64,000 bases of DNA. Origin: Symbioplanes lichenis (lineage in GTDB: Bacteria; Actinomycetota; Actinomycetes; Mycobacteriales; Micromonosporaceae). The number at the start of each line of letters is the position of its first letter. The stretch's first letter is position 1. Positions 9,306-17,978 of the stretch are shown one piece after another. The notes under the pieces are model-generated. The model was given only the letters and a program-made list of their open reading frames with translations. It did not search any database and was not told the origin of the DNA. The position numbers and the translations under genes are program-made. Location of the stretch: NCBI RefSeq assembly GCF_030709675.1, contig NZ_JAUZQD010000001.1, positions 62,001-126,000 on the forward strand, given 5' to 3'.

Positions 9306-10175
9306 GTGAACAACCGACCGGCGGCCGCGTACGACGCCTTCCTCCCCGACGCGCTGGCCCGGGCCCGCGCCCAGCAGGCCTGGACCCCGGCCGACGGCCC
9401 GATGCCGGCGATGTACCTGAGCCACGGCGCCCCGCCGCTCTTCGACGACGGCCCGTGGCTGCGCGAGCTCGCCGGCTGGGCGCAGTCGCTGCCCAAGCCC
9501 AGGAGCATCCTCATCGTCTCGGCCCACTGGGAGACCGCGCCGCTGATGCTGTCGGCGAGCACGGCCGGCACGCCGCTGGTCTACGACTTCGGCGGCTTCG
9601 ACCGGCGCTACTACGAGATGACGTACGCCACCCCCGACGCCACCGCCCTGGCCCGCCGGGTGGCCGCGGCCATGCCCGACTCCGAACCGGTGTATCAGCA
9701 CCCGCGCCGGGGCCTCGACCACGGCGCCTGGGTGCCGCTGATGGCCATGTATCCGCTGGCCGACGTGCCCGTCCTGCAGATGAGCATGCCGACTCACGAC
9801 CCGGCCCGGCTGCTCGCCCTGGGTGCGCGCCTGCGGGAGCTGCGGTCCGAGGGCGTGCTGGTCATCGGCTCCGGCTTCATGGTCCACGGGCTGCCCTTCC
9901 TCACCCGCGACATGGTGCGGCACGGCGCCGTCCCGGCCTGGTCCGCCGACTTCGACGCGTGGGCCGCCGACGCCCTCGCCCGCGGCGACGTCGACGAGCT
10001 GGCCGCCTATCAGCACCGGGCACCCGGCATGCCCTATGCGCACCCGACCCCGGACCACTACACCCCGCTCTTCATCACCCTGGGCGCGGCGGCGGACCCC
10101 ACCGCCCCGGTACGCACGGCGATCGAGGGCTACATGCTGGGCTTCTCCAAGCGCTCGTTCCAGACCGTCGCCTGA
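9306..10175 (+). CDS. Extradiol dioxygenase, LigB / DODA type
   Basis: A 289-aa class III extradiol ring-cleavage dioxygenase related to 4,5-DOPA dioxygenase and YgiD. Metal-ligand and catalytic His positions are visible: LSHGAPP (H40), SAHWE (H74), LDHGAW (H139), GFMVHGL (H194). Length fits the family (about 260-290 aa). GTG at 9306-9308 with GGGG just upstream is preferred; the frame is open to 9255 but that segment contains the palindromic promoter region. The real substrate is not predictable; bacterial members often have unknown phenolic substrates. Its 3' end overlaps the convergent kinase gene by 46 bp. Confidence 0.9.
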   Translation: MNNRPAAAYDAFLPDALARARAQQAWTPADGPMPAMYLSHGAPPLFDDGPWLRELAGWAQSLPKPRSILIVSAHWETAPLMLSASTAGTPLVYDFGGFDRRYYEMTYATPDATALARRVAAAMPDSEPVYQHPRRGLDHGAWVPLMAMYPLADVPVLQMSMPTHDPARLLALGARLRELRSEGVLVIGSGFMVHGLPFLTRDMVRHGAVPAWSADFDAWAADALARGDVDELAAYQHRAPGMPYAHPTPDHYTPLFITLGAAADPTAPVRTAIEGYMLGFSKRSFQTVA

Positions 10176-11149
10176 CGGTCCGCGCTCCACGCCGTGTGAC
10201 GGGCGCGCAGCACCTCCGGGGTCAGGTCCGGCCGCCCGAGCTCCCGGTAGTTGTCCGTCCAGTTCTCGACGTCCGCGTACGCGTTGGCCAGCGCGAACCG
10301 GTCCCACGCCGGCACGTCCGCCACCCGCACCCCGGCTGCCGCCTCGTAACCGGCCAGGAACTCGCCGGCCGCACCCACCCCGAACAGCAGCACCAGATCG
10401 AGCCGGCACCACCCCACGTCGAACCCCCGCGGCGCGACGCAGGCCCCCGACCAGTCGACGATCCCGCTGACCCGGTCGCCCTCCCACAACACATTGCCGC
10501 ACCAGTAGTCGAAGTGGCTCAGCACCCGCGCCTGCCCCGCCAGCCGCTCCCGCTCCACCGGCCGATGCGCCGGCCCACTCCCCGGCCCGGCCACCACCAT
10601 CCCGTCCCGGAACGCCGGACCGACCGGCACCGCCGTGCCGTCCGGAAACGCCGCACCGCTCCCAGCCGTCGCCGCGCCATCCGCGACCGGCCCGCCGCTC
10701 CCAGCCACCGCCACGCCCTCCGGGGCCGGCGCACCTGGGCAGCGCCGAACGGGCACCGCCGGGCCGACCGGCACCGCGTGCAGCCGCGCCAGCGCCGCCC
10801 CGAGCGCCACCGGCCGGGCCACGGTGATGTCCGCCCGCCCCGGCACCACGGTGGTCAGCACCGCGGGCACCCCGAGCCGCTCCCCCGCCGGATCCTCGGC
10901 GACCAGCCGGGGCGCCAGCCCACCGAGCCCGTCCAGCGCGGCCAGGACGGCCCCCTCCCGCCCGGGCGCCGGATCACCCGCCGGAAAACACCGCAGCACC
11001 ACCCGCTCCGGCACGCCCCCGGTCGTGAGCAGATGCGTCACCGCGTGCGTGCCACCGGTCAGCCTCCGCCCCCCGATCACCGGACCGCCGACGGCCTCCG
11101 CCACCCACTCGACCGCCCCGGCGGGCAGCTCTCCCCGCACATCTCCCAT
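10130..11149 (-). CDS. APH-fold phosphotransferase with low-complexity insert
   Basis: A 339-aa aminoglycoside phosphotransferase/choline kinase-fold enzyme. The catalytic loop is HFDYWCGN (212-219; the Brenner motif HxDxxxxN) and the DFG-equivalent is GIVDW (229-233). An N-lobe with RRLTGGTHAVTHLL is the nucleotide-binding hairpin. Residues about 128-196, between the N-lobe helix and catalytic loop, form an insert rich in G, A, P and V with degenerate repeats such as VAVAGSG, TAGSGAAFPDG and VGPAFRDG, absent from ordinary members. Substrate unknown; drug resistance should not be assumed. The 3' end overlaps the dioxygenase gene convergently. Confidence 0.85.
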   Translation of the reverse strand: MGDVRGELPAGAVEWVAEAVGGPVIGGRRLTGGTHAVTHLLTTGGVPERVVLRCFPAGDPAPGREGAVLAALDGLGGLAPRLVAEDPAGERLGVPAVLTTVVPGRADITVARPVALGAALARLHAVPVGPAVPVRRCPGAPAPEGVAVAGSGGPVADGAATAGSGAAFPDGTAVPVGPAFRDGMVVAGPGSGPAHRPVERERLAGQARVLSHFDYWCGNVLWEGDRVSGIVDWSGACVAPRGFDVGWCRLDLVLLFGVGAAGEFLAGYEAAAGVRVADVPAWDRFALANAYADVENWTDNYRELGRPDLTPEVLRARHTAWSADRQATVWNERLEKPSM

Positions 11150-11248
11150 GACCGGTCATCCTGCCGCGCCGTCCCAGGCCGGGCACCTCCACCTGACATC
11201 TGGCCGAAGCGTTGCGGGTGGCCGTCGCGGGCCGGGCGCAAGCCGCTC

Positions 11249-12073
11249 TCAGCCCTGGGCCTCCTGGGCGAGCCAGTCCCACTTCCGCCACTCGGCCAGC
11301 CGCGACTCGTAGTCCGCCGTCGCGATGCCCAGCGGTGCCGCGCCGAAGAAGACCCGCAGCGGCGGCTCGTCGGCGTCGACCAGCTTGAGGATCGCCGCGC
11401 GCGTCGCGACCGGGTCGCCCGGGTCGGTGACGCGCTTCTTGCGGCTCTCGGCCGCCACCTCGCGCACCTTCTCGTACGCGGGAAGCGGGGTCGCGTGCCG
11501 CGCCGACGAGCCGGCCCAGTCCGTCGAGAAGCCGCCCGGCTCCACCAGCGTGACCTTGATCCCGAACGCGCTGACCTCCTGCGCGAGCGACTGGCTGAAG
11601 CCCTCGAGGGCCCACTTCGACGCGTTGTAGATGCCGATGTTCATGAACGCCGAGATGCCGCCGATCGACGACACCTGGATGATGTGCCCGCCGCCGGAGT
11701 CGCGCAGGTAGGGCACCGCCGCCTGCGTCACCCACAACGCCCCGAACACGTTCGTCTCGAACTGCGCCCGGGCCTCGGCCTCGCTGATCTCCTCGATCAT
11801 GCCGAACTGCCCGTAGCCGGCGTTGTTGACCACGATGTCGAGCCCGCCGAACCGCTCGTGGGCCTGCCGCACGGCCGCGAACGCCGCCTCGCGGTCGGTC
11901 ACGTCGAGCGCCAGGGGCAGGATCTTGTCGCTCCCGTAGCGCTCGACCAGGTCGTCGAGGCTCGCGGCGTCGCGGGCCGTGGCCGTCACCGAGTCGCCGC
12001 GCTCGAGGGCGGCGATCGCCCACTCGCGGCCGAACCCCCGGGACGTGCCCGTGATGAACCAGGTCTTCGCCAT
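11249..12073 (-). CDS. SDR family oxidoreductase
   Basis: A 274-aa classical short-chain dehydrogenase/reductase. It begins MAKTWFITGTSRGFG with the TGxxxGxG cofactor motif, then VNNAGYG (NNAG), SSIGG with the catalytic Ser region, and YNASK (YxxxK). The ATG at 12071-12073 is fixed by an AGGAGG-type site just upstream (CAGGAGGACCGG). The length and the RxFD-like start of the second strand suggest NADP(H) use. Many close relatives are annotated simply as SDR or oxidoreductase; substrate is unknown. It is transcribed divergently from the sigma factor operon with about 120 bp between. Confidence 0.92.
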   Translation of the reverse strand: MAKTWFITGTSRGFGREWAIAALERGDSVTATARDAASLDDLVERYGSDKILPLALDVTDREAAFAAVRQAHERFGGLDIVVNNAGYGQFGMIEEISEAEARAQFETNVFGALWVTQAAVPYLRDSGGGHIIQVSSIGGISAFMNIGIYNASKWALEGFSQSLAQEVSAFGIKVTLVEPGGFSTDWAGSSARHATPLPAYEKVREVAAESRKKRVTDPGDPVATRAAILKLVDADEPPLRVFFGAAPLGIATADYESRLAEWRKWDWLAQEAQG

Positions 12074-12191
12074 CCGGTCCTCCTGAAGGCTGTGAGGTGT
12101 ACGCCCCCAGTCTTCTCCGTTCCGGGCGCCGGCACCCACCTGACGGCACGCGAGGAAGCTCACGGTTATTTTCGAGAAACTTCAGAACCCG

Positions 12192-12746
12192 TTGCACAAC
12201 ACCGGCGGGAGGCGCGTCATAGAGGACGTGACCTTCGAGCAATTCGCGATGGCCCGCCTGCCCAGCCTGCTGCGCTACGCGGTCGTGCTCACCGGCGACC
12301 GGGAGCTCGGCCAGGACGTGGTGCAGGAGGTGCTGGCACGCGCCCAGCTCAAGTGGCGGCGCATCAGCGAGGCGGACTCCCCCGAAGCGTACGTCCGGCG
12401 CATGGTGCTCAACGAGTACCTGTCCTGGCGGCGCAGCTGGGCCGTCCGCAACGTGCACGCGGTCGGTGAACGGCTGGCCGACCTCGACGACCAGCGGCGC
12501 GGCGTCCAGGACCACGCCGACAGTGTCGTCGAGGCCGACGCCCTCTGGAACAGGCTGGCCACCCTCGGGCGCAAGCAGCGCGCCGTGCTCGTGCTGCGCT
12601 ACTACGAGCAGCTGGACGACAACCAGATCGCCGACCTGCTCGGGTGCACCCCGGCCACCGTCCGCAGCCACGCGTCGCGGGCCCTCAAGACCCTCCGGCT
12701 GTCCCCGGAGTTCCGCACCAGGATCCACGCCCAGGAGAAGTCGTGA
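12192..12746 (+). CDS. SigE-family ECF RNA polymerase sigma factor
   Basis: About 184 aa, typical of the actinobacterial SigE (sigma-70 region 2/4) group. Region 2 begins FEQFAMARLPSLLRYAVVLTGDRELGQDVVQEVLARA and continues VRRMVLNEYLSWRR; region 4 contains AVLVLRYYEQLDDNQIADLLGCTP and TVRSHASRALKTLR, the DNA-binding helix-turn-helix. The start is uncertain: TTG at 12192 gives the length shown, while GTG at 12228 would begin just before FEQF. The stop overlaps the GTG of the next gene (GTGA at 12743-12746), so the sigma factor and the membrane protein are co-translated, as is usual for a sigma factor and its regulator. Confidence 0.9.
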   Translation: MHNTGGRRVIEDVTFEQFAMARLPSLLRYAVVLTGDRELGQDVVQEVLARAQLKWRRISEADSPEAYVRRMVLNEYLSWRRSWAVRNVHAVGERLADLDDQRRGVQDHADSVVEADALWNRLATLGRKQRAVLVLRYYEQLDDNQIADLLGCTPATVRSHASRALKTLRLSPEFRTRIHAQEKS

Positions 12747-13585
12747 CAGATCACGAAGAGCAGCTGCGTGAGGCCTTCGGCACGCGCGAGAACGACACCC
12801 CCGACCCCGCTGCCGTCTACGCCCGGGTGCAGGAGTTGTCGCAGACCTACAAGCGCCGCCGCCGGGGTGCCCAGTTCGCCGGCGGTGCGGTGCTCGGTGC
12901 CGGTCTGATCGTCGGCGCCTTCCAGGCCCCGGCCCTGTTCACCAACCCGTCCGCCGGCAACGACAGCACCATCGTCGCCCCGGCCGCGGCCCCGTCCCCC
13001 TCGGGCCCGTCGGACAAGGCGCTCGCGGCGGTCAAGGCGGCCAGGCAGAGCGCCGCGGACCGGCCGCGGCTGGACGCCTACTTCGCCGCCGGCTACGACT
13101 ACGACGACGCCGTCAAGCTGGCCCAGGCCTGGAAGATCAAGCACGGCGAGGACCTCACGGCGGTCAAGGCCAAGGCCGGCCAGGAGCTGCTGGACGGCAA
13201 GAAGCTGCCGGTGCAGCTCTCCGCGGCCGAGAAGGCGCAGGCCAAGGAGGACGCCGCGCTCAACGCCTTCTTCAACGCGGGCTACGACTACGACGCCGCG
13301 AAGAAGCTCGCCCAGATCTGGAAGCTCGACGACCCGTCCGACGCCAAGGTCGCGGCGGGCAAGAAGCTGCTCGCCGGCGAGGAGCTGCCGGTCAAGGCGA
13401 CCCCGGTGGAGCAGCAGAGCGAGCAGGAGGCGAAGCAGGTCGACGCCTTCTTCGCGGGCGGCTACAGCATGGACGACGCGGCCGAGCTGGCCGGGATCTG
13501 GAAGCTGCCGACCCCGTACGACGCCAAGGTCGCCGGCGGCGAGAAGCTCCTCGCCGGACAAGCCCTGCCGATCGACCCGCAGTGA
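12743..13585 (+). CDS. Single-pass membrane protein with three ~47-aa repeats, candidate anti-sigma
   Basis: A 280-aa protein with a short cytoplasmic N-terminus (DHEEQLREAFGTREN), basic stretch KRRRRG (about 37-42) and one membrane helix at about 46-66. An Ala/Pro linker follows, then three tandem repeats at about 110-158, 173-219 and 233-277. The repeat core reads D/NAxFxxGYDYDDAxKLAxIWKL then DAKVxAGxKLLxGxxLPV. Position directly after a SigE-family gene with GTGA overlap, and the N-in single-pass topology, suggest it is the membrane anti-sigma or sensor partner. The cytoplasmic part lacks a recognisable zinc anti-sigma HxxxCxxC motif. The outer repeats could bind cell wall or a ligand. 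I do not recognise a named family. Confidence 0.8.
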   Translation: MTDHEEQLREAFGTRENDTPDPAAVYARVQELSQTYKRRRRGAQFAGGAVLGAGLIVGAFQAPALFTNPSAGNDSTIVAPAAAPSPSGPSDKALAAVKAARQSAADRPRLDAYFAAGYDYDDAVKLAQAWKIKHGEDLTAVKAKAGQELLDGKKLPVQLSAAEKAQAKEDAALNAFFNAGYDYDAAKKLAQIWKLDDPSDAKVAAGKKLLAGEELPVKATPVEQQSEQEAKQVDAFFAGGYSMDDAAELAGIWKLPTPYDAKVAGGEKLLAGQALPIDPQ

Positions 13586-14643
13586 CCGACCCGCACCGGC
13601 GCATCGGGTTCGAGATCGAGCTGACGGCCCCGCCAGGTCACAGCCGCCGGACCCTCGCGGAGGACCTGGCCACCCGCCACGGTGGCCAGGTCCGCCCGGT
13701 GTGGCACCACGACAGCGAGCCGTCCCTGGTCCCGGGGCTCGGCCGCTTCCTGCACCTCACCCAGGGCTTCGAGGTCACCCGCGCGGACGGCACCCCGCTG
13801 GTCACCCTGGTCGACGACGTCACCCTGCTCGACGACCTCGATCCCCGTACGCCCCCCGCGCCCGGCTGGTACCGCATCCTGAGCGACGACGCGCGCCTCC
13901 TCGCGCTCCTGGCCACCGTCTGCGACCCGGGCGCCCCGCTGGCGACCGTGCTCGACCCGGCGGCCACGCTGTGGCGTACGGAAGTCGAGAAGCTGGGCCC
14001 GGTGCACCGCCTCGACCTGCCGCACGGTGCCACCATCGCCCTCGCGGCACCCCAGGGCGGCGAACGCGAGCGCCCGTGCGAACTCGTCACCCCGCCCCTG
14101 GCCACCGGGCACACGGCCGCCCTCGACGCCCTGCTGGGCCCGGCCCGCGACCTCGGCTTCACCGTCCCCGCCGAAGCCGCCGTCCACCTCCACGTCGACG
14201 GCGCCCCCTTCCACGCGGCGCCCGCCCTCGCCAACGTGATCCGCCTCTTCGCCCACTGGCGCGACCCCCTGCGTACCCTCCTCGCCACCAACCCCAACTG
14301 CCGCCGCCTGGCCCCCCTCCCGGCCCCCCTGGTCGCCGCCGCCGACGGCACCCCCACCTTCGACGACCTGCGCCGCGCCGCCGACGAGGGCGAACTGACC
14401 AAGTTCTACGACGTCAACCTCACCCAGCTCTTCCGCCCCGACCCCATCCGCGACACGGTCGAGATCCGCATCCTCCCGGGCGCCATCCGCACCGAGGACA
14501 TCATCAACCGGGCCGCCCTGGTCGACCTCCTCCTCGCCCGCTGCGAAGACCCGGCCCCCATCCCCCGCCCACCCACCAGCCCCGCCGCCGCCCAGGACGC
14601 CCTCCTGGAACTGGCCGCCGAGGCCCTCGCCGACCGATCTTGA
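13582..14643 (+). CDS. Amidoligase family protein
   Basis: A 353-aa protein of the amidoligase family (glutamine-synthetase/GCS-like carboxylate-amine ligases). The expected order is visible: GFEIEL (9-14), CELVTPPL (166-173), VHLHVDG (201-207) and VEIRILPG (293-300), giving the Glu and His metal/ATP ligands. Such enzymes form amide bonds between a carboxylate and an amine, often on peptides or cell-wall material; the substrate here is unknown. GTG at 13582 overlaps the stop of the repeat protein (GTGA), so it is the third gene of the sigma-factor operon. Codon use in the 3' half is extremely C-rich. It may be a wall-modifying output of the sigma pathway. Confidence 0.85.
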   Translation: MTDPHRRIGFEIELTAPPGHSRRTLAEDLATRHGGQVRPVWHHDSEPSLVPGLGRFLHLTQGFEVTRADGTPLVTLVDDVTLLDDLDPRTPPAPGWYRILSDDARLLALLATVCDPGAPLATVLDPAATLWRTEVEKLGPVHRLDLPHGATIALAAPQGGERERPCELVTPPLATGHTAALDALLGPARDLGFTVPAEAAVHLHVDGAPFHAAPALANVIRLFAHWRDPLRTLLATNPNCRRLAPLPAPLVAAADGTPTFDDLRRAADEGELTKFYDVNLTQLFRPDPIRDTVEIRILPGAIRTEDIINRAALVDLLLARCEDPAPIPRPPTSPAAAQDALLELAAEALADRS

Positions 14644-14784
14644 GTCACGGCCGCCAAACCGGAAAAGGTCAGCCATCCGGCGGAGCCTGACCTGATGCGG
14701 AACCCGTGAATCTTTGTTCATCGATCATTGATACGCCCGCGACGCAAAGTGGATCGTTGACACGGCCGACGCGACGGCAGAAGT

Positions 14785-15675
14785 ATGTCAACGGTGACCG
14801 AGGCATTCACAGAATCCGCTGCGGTGCTCCCCGGGGCCGCGTTGTGCCAAGGCGACGTGTTCGTCTTCCTCGACGAGAATCAGCACCTCGACAAATGGCA
14901 GCGCGCCGGAGTGGTCGTCACGGCCGACTGCGATCTTGCGAACAACAAACATGCCGGCATCGTGTCCTATGTGCCTGTTCTGCCGCTCAAGGAGTATCTG
15001 GCGCATCGCCTTCTTCCTCGCTACGCCGAGGATCAGCGCCAGCGCCACCTGAAGTCTCTGACCGGGCGCATCCGCGAATTGGAGCAGGGGCGCGGTGCCG
15101 GCCCCGGGCTGTCCTCGCGTGCCATCGAGGCATGGGCGGCACAGGCCGACGGCGCAGCTGAGCTGATCGAGCACTTCGGCCCGCTGCCCGCGGAGACCCA
15201 GCGCCTCATCACGGCAGCGGTCACCTCCGTGCAGAAATGCACTGCCGCCCGGCATATCGACGATTACGACGAGATGTTCGCTCTTCTGGAAACTCTTCAG
15301 CCGAGCACCACGAAGTCCAGGAAGACGGCTGCCGACCGCTTGAACGACGATATTCTCAATCGTCTGCGTAATCTGCCGGGCGACTCGTTCTTCATGAGTT
15401 CGCTGGGGGCGGATCACACCGGCGGCTTCGTGGCCTATCTCCGGCTGGTCCGAGAGATTCGCAGTCAGCAGATCGCCCTGAGCTATCACGACCAGAGCCT
15501 TCGCGGCGTGGTGGCGAAGCGGATCTCGCGATTGCGCGCACCTTATGTCTATCGGCTGACCCAGCTGCTGGCGGAGGTGTTCGCCGCCATCGGCCTGCCG
15601 GACGAGTACGAGGAGTCCCGGGCGGCCGTCTTCGAGGCATGCCTGCGTCCGCTCACTCCGGCGGGTGCCGCCTGA
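14785..15675 (+). CDS. Unknown 296-aa protein, partner of adjacent helicase
   Basis: I do not recognise the family. The N-terminus is a compact region GDVFVFLDENQHLDKWQRAG followed by VVVTADCDLANNKH (about 43-56), whose ADCD segment looks like a conserved active-site or metal-binding motif. The remainder is mainly helical, with a basic helix-rich centre and no membrane segment or signal peptide. It is preceded by an unusually AT-rich 140-bp gap with TTGACA at 14757-14762. It ends 2 nt before the helicase start, so the two are one transcription unit and probably one complex. Codon usage is laxer than in neighbours (more A/T third bases), which fits horizontal acquisition. Confidence 0.75.
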   Translation: MSTVTEAFTESAAVLPGAALCQGDVFVFLDENQHLDKWQRAGVVVTADCDLANNKHAGIVSYVPVLPLKEYLAHRLLPRYAEDQRQRHLKSLTGRIRELEQGRGAGPGLSSRAIEAWAAQADGAAELIEHFGPLPAETQRLITAAVTSVQKCTAARHIDDYDEMFALLETLQPSTTKSRKTAADRLNDDILNRLRNLPGDSFFMSSLGADHTGGFVAYLRLVREIRSQQIALSYHDQSLRGVVAKRISRLRAPYVYRLTQLLAEVFAAIGLPDEYEESRAAVFEACLRPLTPAGAA

Positions 15676-15677
15676 CC

Positions 15678-17903
15678 ATGACTCTCCACCATGTCTTCAG
15701 CATCGCCTCGTTGCAGGCCTGTCTCACCTCGGCCGGCCCGTCCTGGTTCGCCCGGATGCCCGGCGCCGAGTGCCGTGGCTGGCAGGTCGAACGCGTCGAA
15801 CTCGGTGACACCGTCCACTTCGTGCACGAGTCGGACGAGGGGCCGGACCGGCGCATCGTGATCATGGACCAGGAGGACGAAGGCGTCGCGAACGGCCGAT
15901 GGAAGAAGAAGACCGTTCTCGAACGGATACATCGAGCCGCGATAGTCGCCGGCCTGAGTCGCATGTCGCTGCCGCGCGAATGGCACGCCTATCACCACGA
16001 CAACCTCTTCTCGTTCTTCGGCAGCCCGCGCGACCGCAGCGACAAGACGATGCGCTGGACAGCGGAAATCCGGCCGAAGGGCAATCCGGACGTCCTGTTC
16101 TGGCGGCTCGTGTCGGAGAAACACTTCATCACGCTCGAAAGCTTCCGTCCCGACCACTCACGCTACGAGGACGCCGTGGCCTTCTGGGACGAGGCGGTGG
16201 CCGAGGCACGATCGCGATTCGGCCGCACCTCGCCCCGCACCCCGTCGCTTTCCCCGACGGTGGCACTGGAAGCCACGTTCAACGCCACGGCGGGCGGCCG
16301 CACCTACTCGGAGTGGCTGCCCCATCTGAGCCACGACCAGGCTCGCTTTCTCGACAAGAAGCCTCCGGTCAAGCTCCGTGGACCGGCCGGCACCGGCAAG
16401 ACGCTCTGCTTGCTGCTGAAGGCCGTCAGAGAGGTGACCGAGGCACGGAAGCGAGGACAACGGTGCAGGATCCTCTTCCTCACCCACAGCTGGGCGATGG
16501 AGGCCCAGGTAGATCATTTGCTGGAAACCATGGGCGAGGAGCAGGCGGTCAAGGACATCGACGTCTTCCCCTTGTTCAGTGCGGGAAGCATGCTCATGGA
16601 CAGCAAGCTGCCGCCTGGTCTCCGATCTCTCGGTGAAGACAGTCATGCGGGCAAGCAGGAACAGATGGTCCGCGTCCGCGCGCTCATAGCACGGGCGCTG
16701 TCCACGGACTGGCCGGCTTATCGCAGCCGGTGCCGCGCCGATTTCGCCGAGGCGGTGGAGAGCGCACCCGACTCCGACCAGCATCTGCTCTTCGCCTGGG
16801 GGGTGCTGAACGAGTTCGCCTGCGTTCTCGGGCCGGAGGGCATCGTTCCCCGCGGGTACAGCGCTGGGCAGGAATATCGCGAGTTGCCTCGCTCGTCGTG
16901 GATGATGTCGCTCGAGACGGACGGCGAGAAGGATTTCGTCCTCGGGCTTTACGGCGATTACGTCGACGGCCTGCGCCAGGACAATTTGATCAGCGCTGAC
17001 CAGGTCGTCAACGACTTCGTCAAGGATCTCGAGAAGAGCAGCTGGCAGGCGCACCGGCGGATGACCGACGGCTATGACCTGATCTTCGTCGACGAGCTGC
17101 ACCTCTTCAATGAGCAGGAACGTCGCGCCCTGCACCATCTGAGCCGCGATCCCAGCGTCTACCCCAAGATGTTCATGGCCCTCGACCCGCGGCAGTCCGC
17201 GGAAATGGTCTATACGGGCGTGTCCGGGCGGGCCCTGACCCGTGAGGACTCCGCCCAGGGCAGTCAGGCACTGGGAGAAGTCGAGCAATTGTCCCTGACC
17301 CGCATCCATCGCTTCGGCCGTGAGGTACTCGGGTTGCTGCGCCACATCAACAAGAGCTGGCCACAGCTGGACCTGGGCGAGGATTGGGAGCTCGACCTCG
17401 ACCAGGTCGGCTCGGACGGCGCGGCGACCGAGGTGCCCCGGCTGCACCATCACATCACCCGGCAGGACGAGGCCACGGCAGCTCTGCGGTCCTGCCGTAC
17501 CTGGGCTTCGCGGTCGGAGAACGGGCGCATAGCCGTCGTGCTGGTCGATCGGGAGGCCCTCGACCTCTACGCGGAGACGGCAGCGCAGACCGACGCCTGC
17601 CGGCTCAACGTTCTGACCAGCCGGGACGACGTCGCGAGTCTGCAGTACGAGAAACGCACCGTCGTGCTGGGACCCGCTGAATACGTGGCCGGCCTCCAGT
17701 TCGACACCGTCATCGTCGCCGGCTTGCCCCGGATGCGTCGTGGTGCCGGCTGGCCTCAGACCCGCTACTTGCTTTCCCAGCTCTACCTGGCCATCTCACG
17801 AGCCAGTTCCCATGTGGAGATCCATGTGAACACCGACAGCGGCAAGCTCCCCGAGGTTCTCGAGAGCGCACTGAAGTCGGGACATCTCCGCCGGGCGGAG
17901 TGA
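15678..17903 (+). CDS. SF1 (UvrD/Rep-like) DNA helicase with novel N-terminal region
   Basis: A 741-aa protein. Residues 1-220 are an unassigned domain rich in aromatic and charged residues. The helicase core has Q-motif-like LSHDQARFL, Walker A GPAGTGKT (235-242), Walker B DLIFVDELH (467-475), motif III ALDPRQS (501-507), and C-terminal motifs GLQFDTVIVAGL and LYLAISRAS. These mark a superfamily 1A ATPase acting on DNA. There is no attached nuclease domain that I can see. ATG at 15678 (MTLHHVF) is preferred as it follows the upstream stop by 2 nt. The pair resembles two-component helicase defence modules, but the partner is not a known nuclease. Less GC-biased codon use again suggests transfer. 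Confidence 0.85.
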   Translation: MTLHHVFSIASLQACLTSAGPSWFARMPGAECRGWQVERVELGDTVHFVHESDEGPDRRIVIMDQEDEGVANGRWKKKTVLERIHRAAIVAGLSRMSLPREWHAYHHDNLFSFFGSPRDRSDKTMRWTAEIRPKGNPDVLFWRLVSEKHFITLESFRPDHSRYEDAVAFWDEAVAEARSRFGRTSPRTPSLSPTVALEATFNATAGGRTYSEWLPHLSHDQARFLDKKPPVKLRGPAGTGKTLCLLLKAVREVTEARKRGQRCRILFLTHSWAMEAQVDHLLETMGEEQAVKDIDVFPLFSAGSMLMDSKLPPGLRSLGEDSHAGKQEQMVRVRALIARALSTDWPAYRSRCRADFAEAVESAPDSDQHLLFAWGVLNEFACVLGPEGIVPRGYSAGQEYRELPRSSWMMSLETDGEKDFVLGLYGDYVDGLRQDNLISADQVVNDFVKDLEKSSWQAHRRMTDGYDLIFVDELHLFNEQERRALHHLSRDPSVYPKMFMALDPRQSAEMVYTGVSGRALTREDSAQGSQALGEVEQLSLTRIHRFGREVLGLLRHINKSWPQLDLGEDWELDLDQVGSDGAATEVPRLHHHITRQDEATAALRSCRTWASRSENGRIAVVLVDREALDLYAETAAQTDACRLNVLTSRDDVASLQYEKRTVVLGPAEYVAGLQFDTVIVAGLPRMRRGAGWPQTRYLLSQLYLAISRASSHVEIHVNTDSGKLPEVLESALKSGHLRRAE

Positions 17904-17918
17904 CTTCCCGGTGACGGC

Positions 17919-17960
17919 GAACCGGCCCGGTCCCCAGGGGCAGTGGGAGCGGGCCGGTTC
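17919..17960. terminator. Bidirectional stem-loop between convergent genes
   Basis: An 11-bp perfect inverted repeat GAACCGGCCCG (17919-17929) / CGGGCCGGTTC (17950-17960) with a 20-nt loop, placed between the helicase stop and the convergent lyase stop. There is no T-tract, as is common in these genomes. Confidence 0.6.
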
Positions 17961-17978
17961 GATACCGCGGGGAAAGCT

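Noticed and set aside
10130..11149. Aminoglycoside resistance kinase
   Set aside because: The APH fold alone is common in kinases for many small molecules; no resistance neighbours or specific motifs are present.
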